23,951 nucleotides of DNA from JOPF133 sp052144935 (lineage in GTDB: Bacteria; Acidobacteriota; Terriglobia; Bryobacterales; Bryobacteraceae). The notes under the pieces are model-generated. The model searched no databases. It saw only the letters and a list, made by a program, of their open reading frames with translations, and was not told the DNA's origin. The position numbers and the translations under genes were made by a program. How positions within the stretch are numbered: position 1 is the stretch's first letter; the number at the start of each line of letters is the position of its first letter. Location: contig JBKQPR010000213.1 of assembly GCA_052144935.1 (NCBI GenBank), positions 1 through 23,951 on the forward strand, read 5' to 3'. Positions 16,053-23,792 of this stretch are shown here, piece after piece.

Positions 16053-16659
16053 CGATCACGCGGTGGTGCGCCAGGGCTTCAAGATGATTCTCGCCGCGCA
16101 GCCGGATATGGAAATTGTGGGCGAAGCCGGCAACGGGCGCGAGGCCGTGGAGTTGGCCGAGAAACTGCGTCCCGAAGTGGTGGTGATGGACGTGTCCATG
16201 CCCGAGCTGAACGGCATCGAAGCCACCCGGCGGCTGGCGGCCTCCACGCCGCACACGCGCGTGGTGGCGCTCAGCATGCACAAGGACTCGGTTTACGTGC
16301 GCGAGATTCTGCGCGCTGGAGCGCGCGGCTACCTCTTAAAAGAATCGGTTGCCGGCGACCTGGTCTCGGCGGTGCGCTCGGTGGCTTCCGGCGAGAGCTA
16401 CCTCAGCCCGGCGGTTTCCAACGCGGTGTTGGACGATTACCGGCGGCACGTGACCAATCCCCTCGATCTGCTGACCAGCCGTGAGCGCGAGGTGCTGCAG
16501 ATGCTGGCCGAGGGCAAAACCAACAAGGAGATCGCGGTGGTGCTGAATCTCAGCGTCTACACCGTGGATGCGCACCGCGGGCGCATCATGGAGAAGCTCA
16601 ACCTGCACAGCATCAACGAGCTGGTGCGGTTCGCGGTGAGGAACGGGATGGTGGATTAG
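16024..16659 (+). CDS. NarL/FixJ-family response regulator
   Basis: The ATG at 16024 (MKRIRILLADDHAVVRQGF) is the proper start; the frame extends upstream to 16000 without similarity. The 211-residue protein has a receiver domain with the acidic pair Asp10/Asp11, phosphoacceptor Asp56 in VVVMDVSMPE, Ser84 and Lys106, and a C-terminal LuxR-type helix-turn-helix (about 150-205) with LTSREREVLQMLAEGKTNKEIA and TVDAHRGRIMEKLNL. It overlaps the kinase gene, so the two are translationally coupled and form a cognate pair. Its target genes are not evident here; no terminator is seen after it. Confidence 0.95.
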   Translation: MKRIRILLADDHAVVRQGFKMILAAQPDMEIVGEAGNGREAVELAEKLRPEVVVMDVSMPELNGIEATRRLAASTPHTRVVALSMHKDSVYVREILRAGARGYLLKESVAGDLVSAVRSVASGESYLSPAVSNAVLDDYRRHVTNPLDLLTSREREVLQMLAEGKTNKEIAVVLNLSVYTVDAHRGRIMEKLNLHSINELVRFAVRNGMVD

Positions 16660-16664
16660 AAGTA

Positions 16665-17808
16665 TTGGTGAACACGCTTGGCCGCCCTACCGTCCGCTTG
16701 CGCACCGGCAGTTTCACCGGAGCGGGCGCCGATAACGGGACCCGCATCGGCGCCGGGGCGCTGAATAATCCGGTAGTGTACGACCGCTGTTGGTTCGGGA
16801 CTGACCGTCAACCAGTTGGTGACGGATTTCGGCCGCACCAGCAACCTGGTGGGCATGGCGCGGCTGCAGGCCCAGGCGCAGGACCAGGCCACCGAAGCCA
16901 CGCGCGCCGATATCCTGTTGGCCACCAGCCAGGCCTATTTTCAGGTGCTCAAGGCGCAAGCCGAGTTGCAGGTACCAACCAGACCGTGAAGGCGCGCCAG
17001 GTGGTGGTGGACCAGGTAACCGCCCTGGCCAGAACAATCTGAGATCCACGCTGGACGTGAGCTTTGCCAATGTGAATCTGTCGGACGCCAGGCTGCTGCT
17101 GGTGCAGACGGAGAACGACGTGCATAGCGCCGAGGCTGCCCTGGCCACCGCCATGGGTCTGCCGGGGTGACCGATTTCGTGCTCTCCGAAGAGCCGCTTC
17201 CGTCCGAGGTGCCCGCCAGCGTCGCGGACTTGATTTCGCAAGCCATCGGCCAGCGGCCGGAGCTGCGCGATTTGCGTTTGCAAGAAACCGCCGCGGAGCG
17301 ATTGGCCCGCGCCGAGCACGCGCTGTACTATCCCACCCTGGGCGTGACCGGAACCACCGGCCTGATTCCCGCCAGCGCCGACAACCTTCCGCCGCGATAC
17401 GGCGCCATCGGCCTGAACATCGACATCCCGATCTTCAATGGCGGGCTGTTCAAGGCGTGCCAGGCCGAGGCGGAACCGAAGGCCAAGGCCGCCGGGCAGA
17501 ATGTCGGCGATTTGCGGAATCGCGTGACGCGCGACGTTCGGGTGGCCTGGTTGAACGCCACCACGGCACGCGATCGCATCGCGCTGACGCAGCAGTTGCT
17601 GGACCAGGCGCAGCTCGCCATGGATCTGGCGCAGAGCCGCTATTTTTCGCACGCACCCTGGCAAGATGACTTGGGATTGAGCAACTTTGTGGAGTTGAGC
17701 CAGGCGCAGTTGAATCTGACCTCGGCGCAGATTGCCAACACCAGCGCGAAGTACGATTACCAGGCGCAGCGGGTGCTGGTGGACTATCAGACGGGCGCGC
17801 TGCGGTAA
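16665..17808 (+). pseudogene. TolC-family outer-membrane efflux protein, truncated and frameshifted
   Basis: Pieces of one TolC/OEP protein can be read across changing frames. TRIGAGALNNPVVYDR is followed by a +1 shift near 16790, then LTVNQLVTDFGRTSNLVGMARLQAQAQDQATEA up to QAELQV, a missing base near 16970, NQTVKARQVVVDQVTALA, a missing base near 17032, NNLRSTLDVSFANVNLSDARLLLVQ, and a last break near 17165 before 17167-17808, an intact 213-codon end (GALNITSAQIANTSAKYDYQ-like coiled-coil pattern, ending VDYQTGALR). The signal peptide and roughly the first 80 residues are absent. All breaks are single-base, so assembly error and genuine decay are both possible, although the missing 5' end favours decay. 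Confidence 0.82.
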
Positions 17809-17892
17809 CGCGGGATCGCCGTACGCTCTCCGGGTCGATCCTCCGCCAACCAGCCAACCGTACCGTACCGATCTGCCGGGCGGTGTGCAATT

Positions 17893-17927
17893 TTGACCAA
17901 CCATTAGCGCTAAAAGAGGTCTATAAT
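17893..17927 (+). promoter_or_regulatory. Possible promoter for the 68-residue ORF
   Basis: A perfect TATAAT at 17922-17927 stands in an AT-rich island (GTCTATAATATTTCTC) within otherwise GC-rich DNA, with TTGACC at 17893-17898. The 23-base spacer is too long for a standard sigma-70 pair, so only the -10 box is convincing. It would start transcription about 65 bases before the TTG start at 18000. Confidence 0.35.
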
Positions 17928-17999
17928 ATTTCTCGTGCCTTGAACAGGCTCCGGCGAGGAACTGTTTCCCTCACCGGTTCGGAAAAGGAGGGCGGAATT

Positions 18000-18206
18000 T
18001 TGCCCAGAGTGGAGAACGAGCACCGTAAGCTGACCAGCGCGGGATGGAGCTACCGCATGAATGAGCGTGGTTGGGTGATCTACCGTCACCCCCAGACTGA
18101 CCGCTGGCACACCCTTCGGGAGGCGATGGCGCTTTTGGAGGCTGGAGAAGTCAGGCTGGTACCGAACCCTCCCGGCGCCTTGGCCCCATCCTCGGATCGG
18201 CAATAA
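18000..18206 (+). CDS. Small hypothetical protein with TTG start
   Basis: The start is set by AAAGGAGGGCGG (17984-17995), an excellent Shine-Dalgarno just before TTG at 18000; the open frame reaches back to 17883 but the upstream part contains the probable promoter. The 68-residue product is hydrophilic, with an aromatic centre (LTSAGWSYRMNERGWVIYRH, then RWHTLREAMALLEAGE). It has no membrane segment, signal or metal site. I do not recognise a family; the Trp/Tyr/Arg pattern suggests a small folded or nucleic-acid-contacting domain, but that is a guess. It stands alone, convergent with the large membrane protein gene. Confidence 0.6.
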   Translation: MPRVENEHRKLTSAGWSYRMNERGWVIYRHPQTDRWHTLREAMALLEAGEVRLVPNPPGALAPSSDRQ

Positions 18207-18258
18207 CGGTCACACAGGAAAACTCCACGGTCACGGCCGTAAACATCGCAGCCGTCTG

Positions 18259-20007
18259 TCACCCCGCGCTTCTTTTCAGCCGCGGCAGCGCCATCAGCAC
18301 CGCGCCGTATAACAGCAGCGAAAGGAAAAGCGCTCCCTTATGTCCCTCGTGGAGGTCCTCGACCACCAGGCGGTAGCCGCCCAGAAGCATGGCGGGGTAG
18401 ATCAGGCGCGATAACTCCGCGCGGTTCCAGCGCGGACCCGCCCAGGCCAGCAGAAGCGAAAGGCCCGCCAGCGTGCCCGTGCGCAGCGTGGCGCAATACG
18501 CATGCGTGGCGTCGGCCCCCATCGCCAGGTGGTAGAGACCTGTCAGAGCGCCGGCTGCGATCCCCGCTGCCATCCCGACAAAACTGGCGGCCACCGCAAT
18601 GCGGAAAACCTGCATGTTCCACGTGGGGTGGCCCTCACGGCGGTCGTCGCGGCTGTAATGTGCCACCAGGGCATAGGCCGCCGCGGTAGCCGCCAGGCCG
18701 GTCCACAGGGCCACCTGCCGCTCGCCCGGCCACGGGCCCGCGCCCAACAACAGTGCCGTCGCCTCCTGTAGCGCCCCCGAACTGGCCAGCGCCAGCAACA
18801 GGTAGATCCCCCCATGCACTTCGAGCGTCAGGCGGCCAAAGGAGCCGCCCGCCCAGATGCAGGCGATCGCCAGGACGGACCATACCCAGCCCGCCGTTGC
18901 GCCGGAAAGCAGAATCCGGCTGCCTCCCAACGCCAGCAGAATTCCGAAGGTGGAATAGGTGTAAAAGTTGCGGCTGGAGGCGCCCTTCCGCTCCAGCAGT
19001 GCAAAAGACACCAGGTAGCAGGCGGCTGCGCAGACCAGCATGACCCCGGCCATCACCGGCGCCATCTGCAAACCGCCGCTCAGGCCGACGGCGAAGGCCA
19101 CGGCGCATTGTGCCGTCTCAAAGCTGGTGAAGGAAAAGCCGCGAAACAGCGTCCGGACGATGGTGCTGGAAAGGTAAATGGTGAGCAGCGCCACCTGCGC
19201 CGCGATCAGCCAGGCATGCGGAATGGGCGCGTAGCCTTGGGGCAGGCCGCGTTCATTGGTCACCAGCCAGGTGGCCAGCAGAACCGAGAGGTCCGCGGCG
19301 GTGGCCCCCAGCCAGCGCTCGCTGAGCCAGTGTTCCAGGCAGGCGGAAGCTTCGATAGCCGCGGCCACCGCCAGAAACAGGAACGTGAACGGCAGGACGT
19401 CGTGCGTGGCCAGCAGCAGCGCGGCGGCGGTTCCCAAGGCGGCCAGCGTGGCGAACGTGGAGACAATCAGAAGGCTCTTGCGCCAGGAAATCGCCATGCC
19501 GAAAACCGCGAAGACCAGCAGGATCGCCGCGGCCGTCCAGGGGCTGATGGCGTGGAAACGCGTGGTCGCCTCCCAGAGCAGCGGCGAGAGTATCAGGACG
19601 GCAGTCAGACTGTCGATCGCGGTTCTCAGCCGCTCCGTGGCCGGGATTCGGGCCGCCCAACCGAGCCACAGCAGAGCATAGGCGATTCCGGCGGCGGTTC
19701 CCACCCTCGCCGACAGCGTGCCGGATTCGGTGATGGCGCGCAGCAGGTAGGCGCCGGCCAGCCCCAGCAGCGCCCTTCCCACAATCGGCAGGGCGCCGGG
19801 CACGTCGGCCAGCGGATGGTTCGACGCGCTCTGCGGTACGCTCTCCGCCGGGTTCGCCGGCGCGCTCACCGCCGCGTCGGCCGGCGCCGCCCCCTCAGAG
19901 CTCAACGCGCTCAACGCGCTCAAACCCATGTGCTGTTCGAGAAACGCCACCCGCTGCCGAAGCTCGTGGACCTCGCGCTCCAGCGCCTCCCACTCGGGTT
20001 GCGGCAC
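18259..20007 (-). CDS. Large polytopic membrane protein with N-terminal coiled coil
   Basis: From GTG at 20007, preceded by GAGGAGG with a five-base spacer, the protein has 582 residues. The frame extends to a GTG at 20037 inside the tandem repeat, which is less likely as a start. Residues about 4-30 form a heptad-rich helix (WEALEREVHELRQRVAFLEQHM), followed by an Ala/Ser/Pro linker and then some 14 or more hydrophobic helices up to the end. Composition resembles DUF2339-type membrane proteins, but I cannot confirm the family. It is the last gene of the cytochrome/ferredoxin/NrfD module and may be a membrane partner or simply co-transcribed. Confidence 0.8.
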   Translation of the reverse strand: MPQPEWEALEREVHELRQRVAFLEQHMGLSALSALSSEGAAPADAAVSAPANPAESVPQSASNHPLADVPGALPIVGRALLGLAGAYLLRAITESGTLSARVGTAAGIAYALLWLGWAARIPATERLRTAIDSLTAVLILSPLLWEATTRFHAISPWTAAAILLVFAVFGMAISWRKSLLIVSTFATLAALGTAAALLLATHDVLPFTFLFLAVAAAIEASACLEHWLSERWLGATAADLSVLLATWLVTNERGLPQGYAPIPHAWLIAAQVALLTIYLSSTIVRTLFRGFSFTSFETAQCAVAFAVGLSGGLQMAPVMAGVMLVCAAACYLVSFALLERKGASSRNFYTYSTFGILLALGGSRILLSGATAGWVWSVLAIACIWAGGSFGRLTLEVHGGIYLLLALASSGALQEATALLLGAGPWPGERQVALWTGLAATAAAYALVAHYSRDDRREGHPTWNMQVFRIAVAASFVGMAAGIAAGALTGLYHLAMGADATHAYCATLRTGTLAGLSLLLAWAGPRWNRAELSRLIYPAMLLGGYRLVVEDLHEGHKGALFLSLLLYGAVLMALPRLKRSAG

Positions 20008-20026
20008 GGCAACCTCCTCAGGCTCC

Positions 20027-20129
20027 GTGAGCCTCACGCTTTGTGAGCCTCACGCTTTGTGAGCCTCACGCTTCGTGAGCCTCACGCTCCGTGAGCCTCA
20101 CGCTTCGTGAGCCTCACGCTCCGTGAGCC
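20027..20129. repeat. 16-bp tandem repeat, 6.4 copies, spanning a stop codon
   Basis: The unit GTGAGCCTCACGCTTY (Y mostly T or C; two units end CTCC) repeats six times in 20027-20122 plus seven bases. Each unit contains the palindrome GTGAG-C-CTCAC. The right-hand copies hold the final codons and stop of the NrfD-type gene (20114-20116) and the left-hand copy lies about 20 bases before the start of the membrane protein gene. On the minus-strand mRNA it would form a row of small hairpins between the two genes. Confidence 0.95.
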
Positions 20130-21283
20130 TTTCCCTCCTGCCATGGCGGCAGGAGCTTCACCAGCACCAGGAAGATCGCGAAGGGAAGGAGCAACAGCAG
20201 GATCGCCGGCGCCATTCCCTCCCGCGTCCCCAGTTCCATCTTGTAGCTTGTGTAACCGAGAAAGCTCTTCGAAAATAGTTGCCCGCCGATCACCACGTTC
20301 CAGCGCATGGCGAAGATGCCGATCAGCGTCAGGCCGCCCGCGGTCATGTACATGGCCTTTCGCCGGGCCTCGGAGATCCTCCACAATTGGTTGGCGGCCA
20401 GCAGCGCCAGCGGGACCAGGGTCCCCAGCAAGATCTGCAGGATCACCTGCGATCCCCACAGCCGCGTATGCACCATGAAGTCCAGGCTGCGGAAAGATTC
20501 GTCGGACTCGTAGGTGCGGTGAACCAGGTCCAGCATCTCCAGCGTGAAATCGATGACGAAGGTGTAGAACAGGTAACGCCCGATGGTATCCAGGCAGCGC
20601 ATGTCGATAGGCGTCTTGCGCAGCTTCATGCAGACCACGTACAGCACCATCACGGCGGCAATTCCCGAGACCATCGCCGAAAACAGAAACACGATCGGCA
20701 TCAGGGGTGTGGACCACCACGGGTTGGCCTTTACCGATCCGAAAATGAATCCCACGTACCCGTGCAGCAGAAACGCCGATGGAATGCCGATCACCGTCAC
20801 CGCATAGCCCACCTTGTCGTCCATGCGCCGCGCCGCCGGGCTGATGTTGTACGATCCCAGCGTCAGGGCGCGGTAGATCCAGCGCTTCGGCCCTTTGCTC
20901 GATAGCGCCAGTTGGACGATCTCCGCGCGATACTCCAGCCAGATCTCCAACAGCAGCACCACCGTGAGGTACCACAGGTAGACGAACCCGAACATGGCCA
21001 TGGCCGAGGAAGTGTGCGGCGTCAGGTACATCTCCATGGAGCGTTCGGGATGCCCCAGGTGCAGTTGCAAGGGCAGCGGCGCCACCAGCAGAAACGCCAG
21101 CGCCGTGAGCAACGCCAGCCGGTATGTGGGCCGCACCGCATCCACCTTGAACACCCTTTCCAGCGAAGCCAGAATGAACGCGCCGGCCACCAGGCCCGTG
21201 ATGTACGGATACAGCACAATCAGCACGCTCCATTGCAGCTCCACCTCGTTCGGGTACATGAAACCGTCAACGCCGGGTATCAT
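20114..21283 (-). CDS. NrfD/PsrC/HybB-type quinone-interacting membrane subunit
   Basis: The 389-residue protein has about nine to ten hydrophobic helices and the family features: a conserved start of the first helix (QWSVLIVLYPYITGLVAGAFILASL), the PLPLQLHLGHPERSMEMYL loop with the HLG-x-P-x-R signature near the quinol site, and MFGFVYLWYLTVVLLLEIWLEYR. Members pass electrons between the quinone pool and an attached iron-sulfur subunit. The ferredoxin subunit gene is 12 bases upstream in transcription. No molybdopterin enzyme or [NiFe]-hydrogenase large subunit is encoded nearby. The last codons lie in the 16-bp tandem repeat, so its C-terminal end (KAHGA) is probably repeat-derived. Confidence 0.9.
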   Translation of the reverse strand: MIPGVDGFMYPNEVELQWSVLIVLYPYITGLVAGAFILASLERVFKVDAVRPTYRLALLTALAFLLVAPLPLQLHLGHPERSMEMYLTPHTSSAMAMFGFVYLWYLTVVLLLEIWLEYRAEIVQLALSSKGPKRWIYRALTLGSYNISPAARRMDDKVGYAVTVIGIPSAFLLHGYVGFIFGSVKANPWWSTPLMPIVFLFSAMVSGIAAVMVLYVVCMKLRKTPIDMRCLDTIGRYLFYTFVIDFTLEMLDLVHRTYESDESFRSLDFMVHTRLWGSQVILQILLGTLVPLALLAANQLWRISEARRKAMYMTAGGLTLIGIFAMRWNVVIGGQLFSKSFLGYTSYKMELGTREGMAPAILLLLLPFAIFLVLVKLLPPWQEGKAHGA

Positions 21284-21295
21284 CGTCGCTCCTAT

Positions 21296-22039
21296 TCAGC
21301 GGACTTCGCCATCCAGGTGTTCGTAATAGACTTTGGCATGCGTGGCCATGTAAGGTTTCAACACCTGGACCATGTTGGTGCGCAGGATTTCGTGGACCGG
21401 GTCCTTCGGGTTCTTGAAATCCACCAGCAGCCGCGCCCCGGTGGGGCAATTTTCGCAGCAGGCCGTGGTCAGTCCCTGGGTGATACGGTGGTAACACAGC
21501 GTGCACTTGTCCACGGTTTTCTTTTCCGGGTGCAGATACCGGCAGCCGTAGGGGCAGGCCTGCACACAGTAGCGGCAGCCCAGGCAGTAGGCTTCGTCCA
21601 CCAGCACCACGCCATCCGGGCTGATGAACGTGGCGCCCACCGGGCACACCTGCACGCACGGCGAATCCGCGCATTGGTTGCACAGCTTGGGAACGTAGAA
21701 GCTCTTTAACCCGGTGCGCGGCAACGGCGGAAAGCCATCGATCGCGCCGTTGGGAGATTCCACGTGAGGCTGCTTGTTTCCTTCTTCCACCTGGTAGCGC
21801 TCCACCCAGGTACGGAAGAACCCCTGCGGCACGTTGTTCTCCTTGGAACAGGCCCGCACGCAGTTGCCGCACCCGATGCACTTGTCGATGTCGATGATCA
21901 TGCCCCACCAGTGGTCGGCCATCTTGTAGGCTTCGCTGGGCGGGGCCGCGCCGGTGATCTGCTCCAGGGTGGCGCCCACCGAGGCCAGCACCAGGATCTT
22001 GCCCCCTACTTGGAATAAGTCGCGCCGGGTGATATCCAT
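21296..22039 (-). CDS. Tat-exported 4x[4Fe-4S] ferredoxin subunit (NrfC/HybA/PsrB type)
   Basis: The 247-residue protein starts with a twin-arginine signal (TRRDLFQVGG, Arg5-Arg6, then a hydrophobic stretch), so it should fold with its clusters and cross the membrane by Tat. Four cluster-binding sets are complete: Cys54/57/60/64, Cys120/123/128/132, Cys152/155/158/162, and Cys179/182/194 or 195/198. The third and fourth sets are joined by the usual HPEKKTVDKCTLCYHRI. It would wire electrons between the NrfD-type subunit and the tetraheme cytochrome. The ATG at 22039 has AAGGAGAC 8 bases upstream. The cytochrome gene ends 15 bases upstream. Confidence 0.94.
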   Translation of the reverse strand: MDITRRDLFQVGGKILVLASVGATLEQITGAAPPSEAYKMADHWWGMIIDIDKCIGCGNCVRACSKENNVPQGFFRTWVERYQVEEGNKQPHVESPNGAIDGFPPLPRTGLKSFYVPKLCNQCADSPCVQVCPVGATFISPDGVVLVDEAYCLGCRYCVQACPYGCRYLHPEKKTVDKCTLCYHRITQGLTTACCENCPTGARLLVDFKNPKDPVHEILRTNMVQVLKPYMATHAKVYYEHLDGEVR

Positions 22040-22054
22040 GCTCGTCTCCTTGTC

Positions 22055-22513
22055 TCAGAGTTGGGGGCTGTGGGGCTTGTGGCAATCGTTGCAGGCCGCG
22101 CCGCCGGAGTGCTCGGCGGTGGCCACCTGCGGAAAGCTCTTCGGTTTGGCCGCGTCCTGCTCGTGGCATTGGTGGCACAGCTTGGCGACTTCGGGCAGTT
22201 TGGGAACGTGCGCCGCCGGATCGTCGGCGTGCTGCGCCAGTGGACCGTGGCACGCTTCGCAGGCCACGCGAGCGTGTTTGCCGGCGGCGCGGGCCTTGCC
22301 TTCGTCGTCGTGACACATCAGGCAGGTTTCCTGCCCGGCAAAGGCTATGGGATGCTGGCGGACCAGGTCCAGCGCGCCCGGCCGGTAGTGCCCATATTGC
22401 CCGAAGGCCTTGGGAATGATGGCGCTACGCACAACCAGGAAAACTGCCATTGCGGCCAGCAGGACCACGGCCGGCCGAAGCAAATGAACGGAATCGTGGA
22501 GCAAGCGGCGCAC
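22055..22513 (-). CDS. Membrane-anchored tetraheme cytochrome c
   Basis: Four CxxCH heme c sites are present (CLMCH, CEACH, CHQCH, CNDCH; Cys64, 85, 113 and 141 for the 152-residue form). A single N-terminal membrane anchor (RPAVVLLAAMAVFLVV) places the hemes in the periplasm, and extra His residues (KHARV, AQHAD, TAEH) could be distal ligands. The GTG at 22513 (VRRLLHDSVHLLRP) is preferred because it gives a normal short basic lead; the frame is open to a TTG at 22576, adding 21 residues with no ribosome site. It is the first gene of the module and likely accepts or donates electrons for the ferredoxin/NrfD pair. Confidence 0.9.
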   Translation of the reverse strand: MRRLLHDSVHLLRPAVVLLAAMAVFLVVRSAIIPKAFGQYGHYRPGALDLVRQHPIAFAGQETCLMCHDDEGKARAAGKHARVACEACHGPLAQHADDPAAHVPKLPEVAKLCHQCHEQDAAKPKSFPQVATAEHSGGAACNDCHKPHSPQL

Positions 22514-22607
22514 AGCAGCAACACCTTTCCCGGACGAGTGTTTACCCGCCCAACCAAGGACTTCGGAGGGAATCAAGCAATAATGGTACCAAAGGGCCTG
22601 TTTAGCA

Positions 22608-22635
22608 TTTATAAGGAATATGTGGGACTTTGCAA
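22608..22635 (-). promoter_or_regulatory. Candidate promoter of the cytochrome-ferredoxin-NrfD operon
   Basis: On the minus strand TTGCAA (22635-22630) and TATAAA (22613-22608) are separated by 16 bases, matching four and five of six sigma-70 consensus positions. Initiation would be near 22600, about 25 bases before the TTG and 87 before the GTG. It lies at the edge of intron relic C, so the insertion may have changed upstream control. Confidence 0.45.
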
Positions 22636-23333
22636 CACGTGACGCCGGGAAACCTGGGGCAATCGGGGCATCTCACCCACATTTGTGGGGCAGCCAATCC
22701 TGGCTGGATAGCGTCGGGATAAACCGGCTTGGAGTAGTGAATGCAAGAGTCATACAGGAAAGGAGTAGCGACCATCCTGACCCCGAGCCATGCGAGGGCA
22801 GCCGCGAGGCTGCACTTGAAGCGTTGGACAGGGGCATATGCGGGCTGGGTATGGATCTCCGAAAACGGCAATCCAGGGAGCCGGCGGCGTCAGCCAGTGC
22901 GGAAGGCAACAGAACGGTGCGCGATAGCGCGAGCGTGCCGTGCCCTGCAAGAGTCGAAGACCCCATGCACGCATAGGAACGGGGTGCCCTCTGGGCCCGC
23001 GAGGACCGAGATCATCCGTTGCCGCCCGCGGCCGAAAGGCGGTAGGCCGGGTGGAGAAAGCGATGAGCGATAAGTCCACCATGCACGGCGGCGGGGAGTC
23101 GTACGGCGGCGTAGTACCTGCGAAACAGCCGAACAAGAGCGGGAAACCGCCGGCGGAGGACCCAGAGGGTGCCCCGGAGGGGAGTGGACGGAGTGACGTG
23201 GCGGGAGTATGGGGCAGGCCTGGAGGTGCGACTCAGCGACCTGCACGGGCGAATTCATCGTGGGGCCTATCGCGCGCCACCGTCGAGGCGAGTTTGGATC
23301 CCGAAAACCGATGGGAGGCAACGACCGTTGGGG
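22636..23333 (+). mobile_element. Group II intron relic C (5' ribozyme part and maturase N-terminal pieces)
   Basis: The stretch 22685-23060 has the look of group II intron domain I (GGCTGGATAGCGTCGGGATAAA, GAGTAGTGAATGCAAGAG, AAGTCGAAGACCC and ATAGGAACGGGGTGCCC are phrases I associate with this intron class). It is followed by pieces of the intron reverse transcriptase and breaks off at about 23333. At its left end 22641-22658 shares 17 of 18 bases with the domain V half of relic B, followed by a CCCAC-ATTT-GTGGG stem (22676-22689). That may be the 3' end of yet another copy. No 3' end follows the maturase pieces. Confidence 0.75.
23063..23333 (+). pseudogene. Group II intron maturase, N-terminal remnants in two frames
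   Basis: An ATG at 23063 opens MSDKSTMHGGGESYGGVVPAK, the N-terminal lead of this intron protein class. After about 35 codons the sequence jumps, in another frame, to VDGVTWREYGAGLE, DLHGRIHRGAYRAPPSRRVW and IPKTDGRQRPLG, the first conserved blocks of the reverse transcriptase finger domain. About 70 codons are deleted between these parts. Similarity ends at RPLG (23333), before the palm. Relic B holds the later half of such a protein, starting about 110 residues further on. Confidence 0.82.
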
Positions 23334-23792
23334 CGCCGAATCTTCGGCCACGCCCGCCCGCAGCGCCAGGCTGGTCTCTTGCCTATCGGGCCACACCAGG
23401 ACAAGCCTGTAGCCTGCCTGCGGGGCCTCCTGGGCCTTGACCTGCGCACCGTCCGATTCCCGGATAGAGGCCAGGGCCGCTCGTAAACTGGCTTCCGGGC
23501 GCAAATGTAAAACGCGTTTTGCCTTTCGCGCCAGCTTCAGATGGTTCCAGACGTGCATCCGGCTCCATCCGAATTGCTTCTCGGCCCAGGGGACGAACGC
23601 GCCGCGCGGCAGGATCGCTTTGGCCCGCGCGAGGCGCTTGCCGATCTCGACTTTGAACTCGACGGCCCTCTGGGCCCGCTGCATGGCGTGCGCCTCCAGA
23701 TTGTAGACCTCGCGCGTGATCTGCTCGATTTCAGTCAGCCGAGGAAGAAAGGGGGGTTCCTTGGTCGGGGACGGCACTTTACCGATAACCAC
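23334..23792 (-). pseudogene. DUF3102-like gene truncated by intron relic C
   Basis: The minus-strand frame from GTG at 23792 encodes a helical, basic region (about residues 20-100: IEQITREVYNLEAHAMQR, VEFKVEIGKRLARAKAILP, GAFVPWAEKQFGWSRMHVWNHLKLA) of the DUF3102 kind, found in plasmid, phage and integrated-element proteins with a ParB-like or DNA-binding flavour. A Gln/Ala linker and VLVWPDRQETSLALRAG follow. The open frame runs on to 22890, but from about 23333 that part is antisense to the intron maturase and intron RNA, so the last 150 residues are not native. The original C-terminus is lost. A GTG at 23774 is an alternative start. Confidence 0.65.

Noticed and set aside
18814..20046. 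410-codon plus-strand frame
   Set aside because: It is antisense to the polytopic membrane protein and is a Gly/Gln/Arg-rich shadow with no domain.
20027..20129. CRISPR-like repeat array
   Set aside because: The 16-base units are directly abutting with no spacers, and no cas gene is present.
22676..22689. Rho-independent terminator or integron attC-type site
   Set aside because: The CCCAC/GTGGG stem has no T-tract and no integrase or cassette array is nearby; it fits better as a decayed intron structure.
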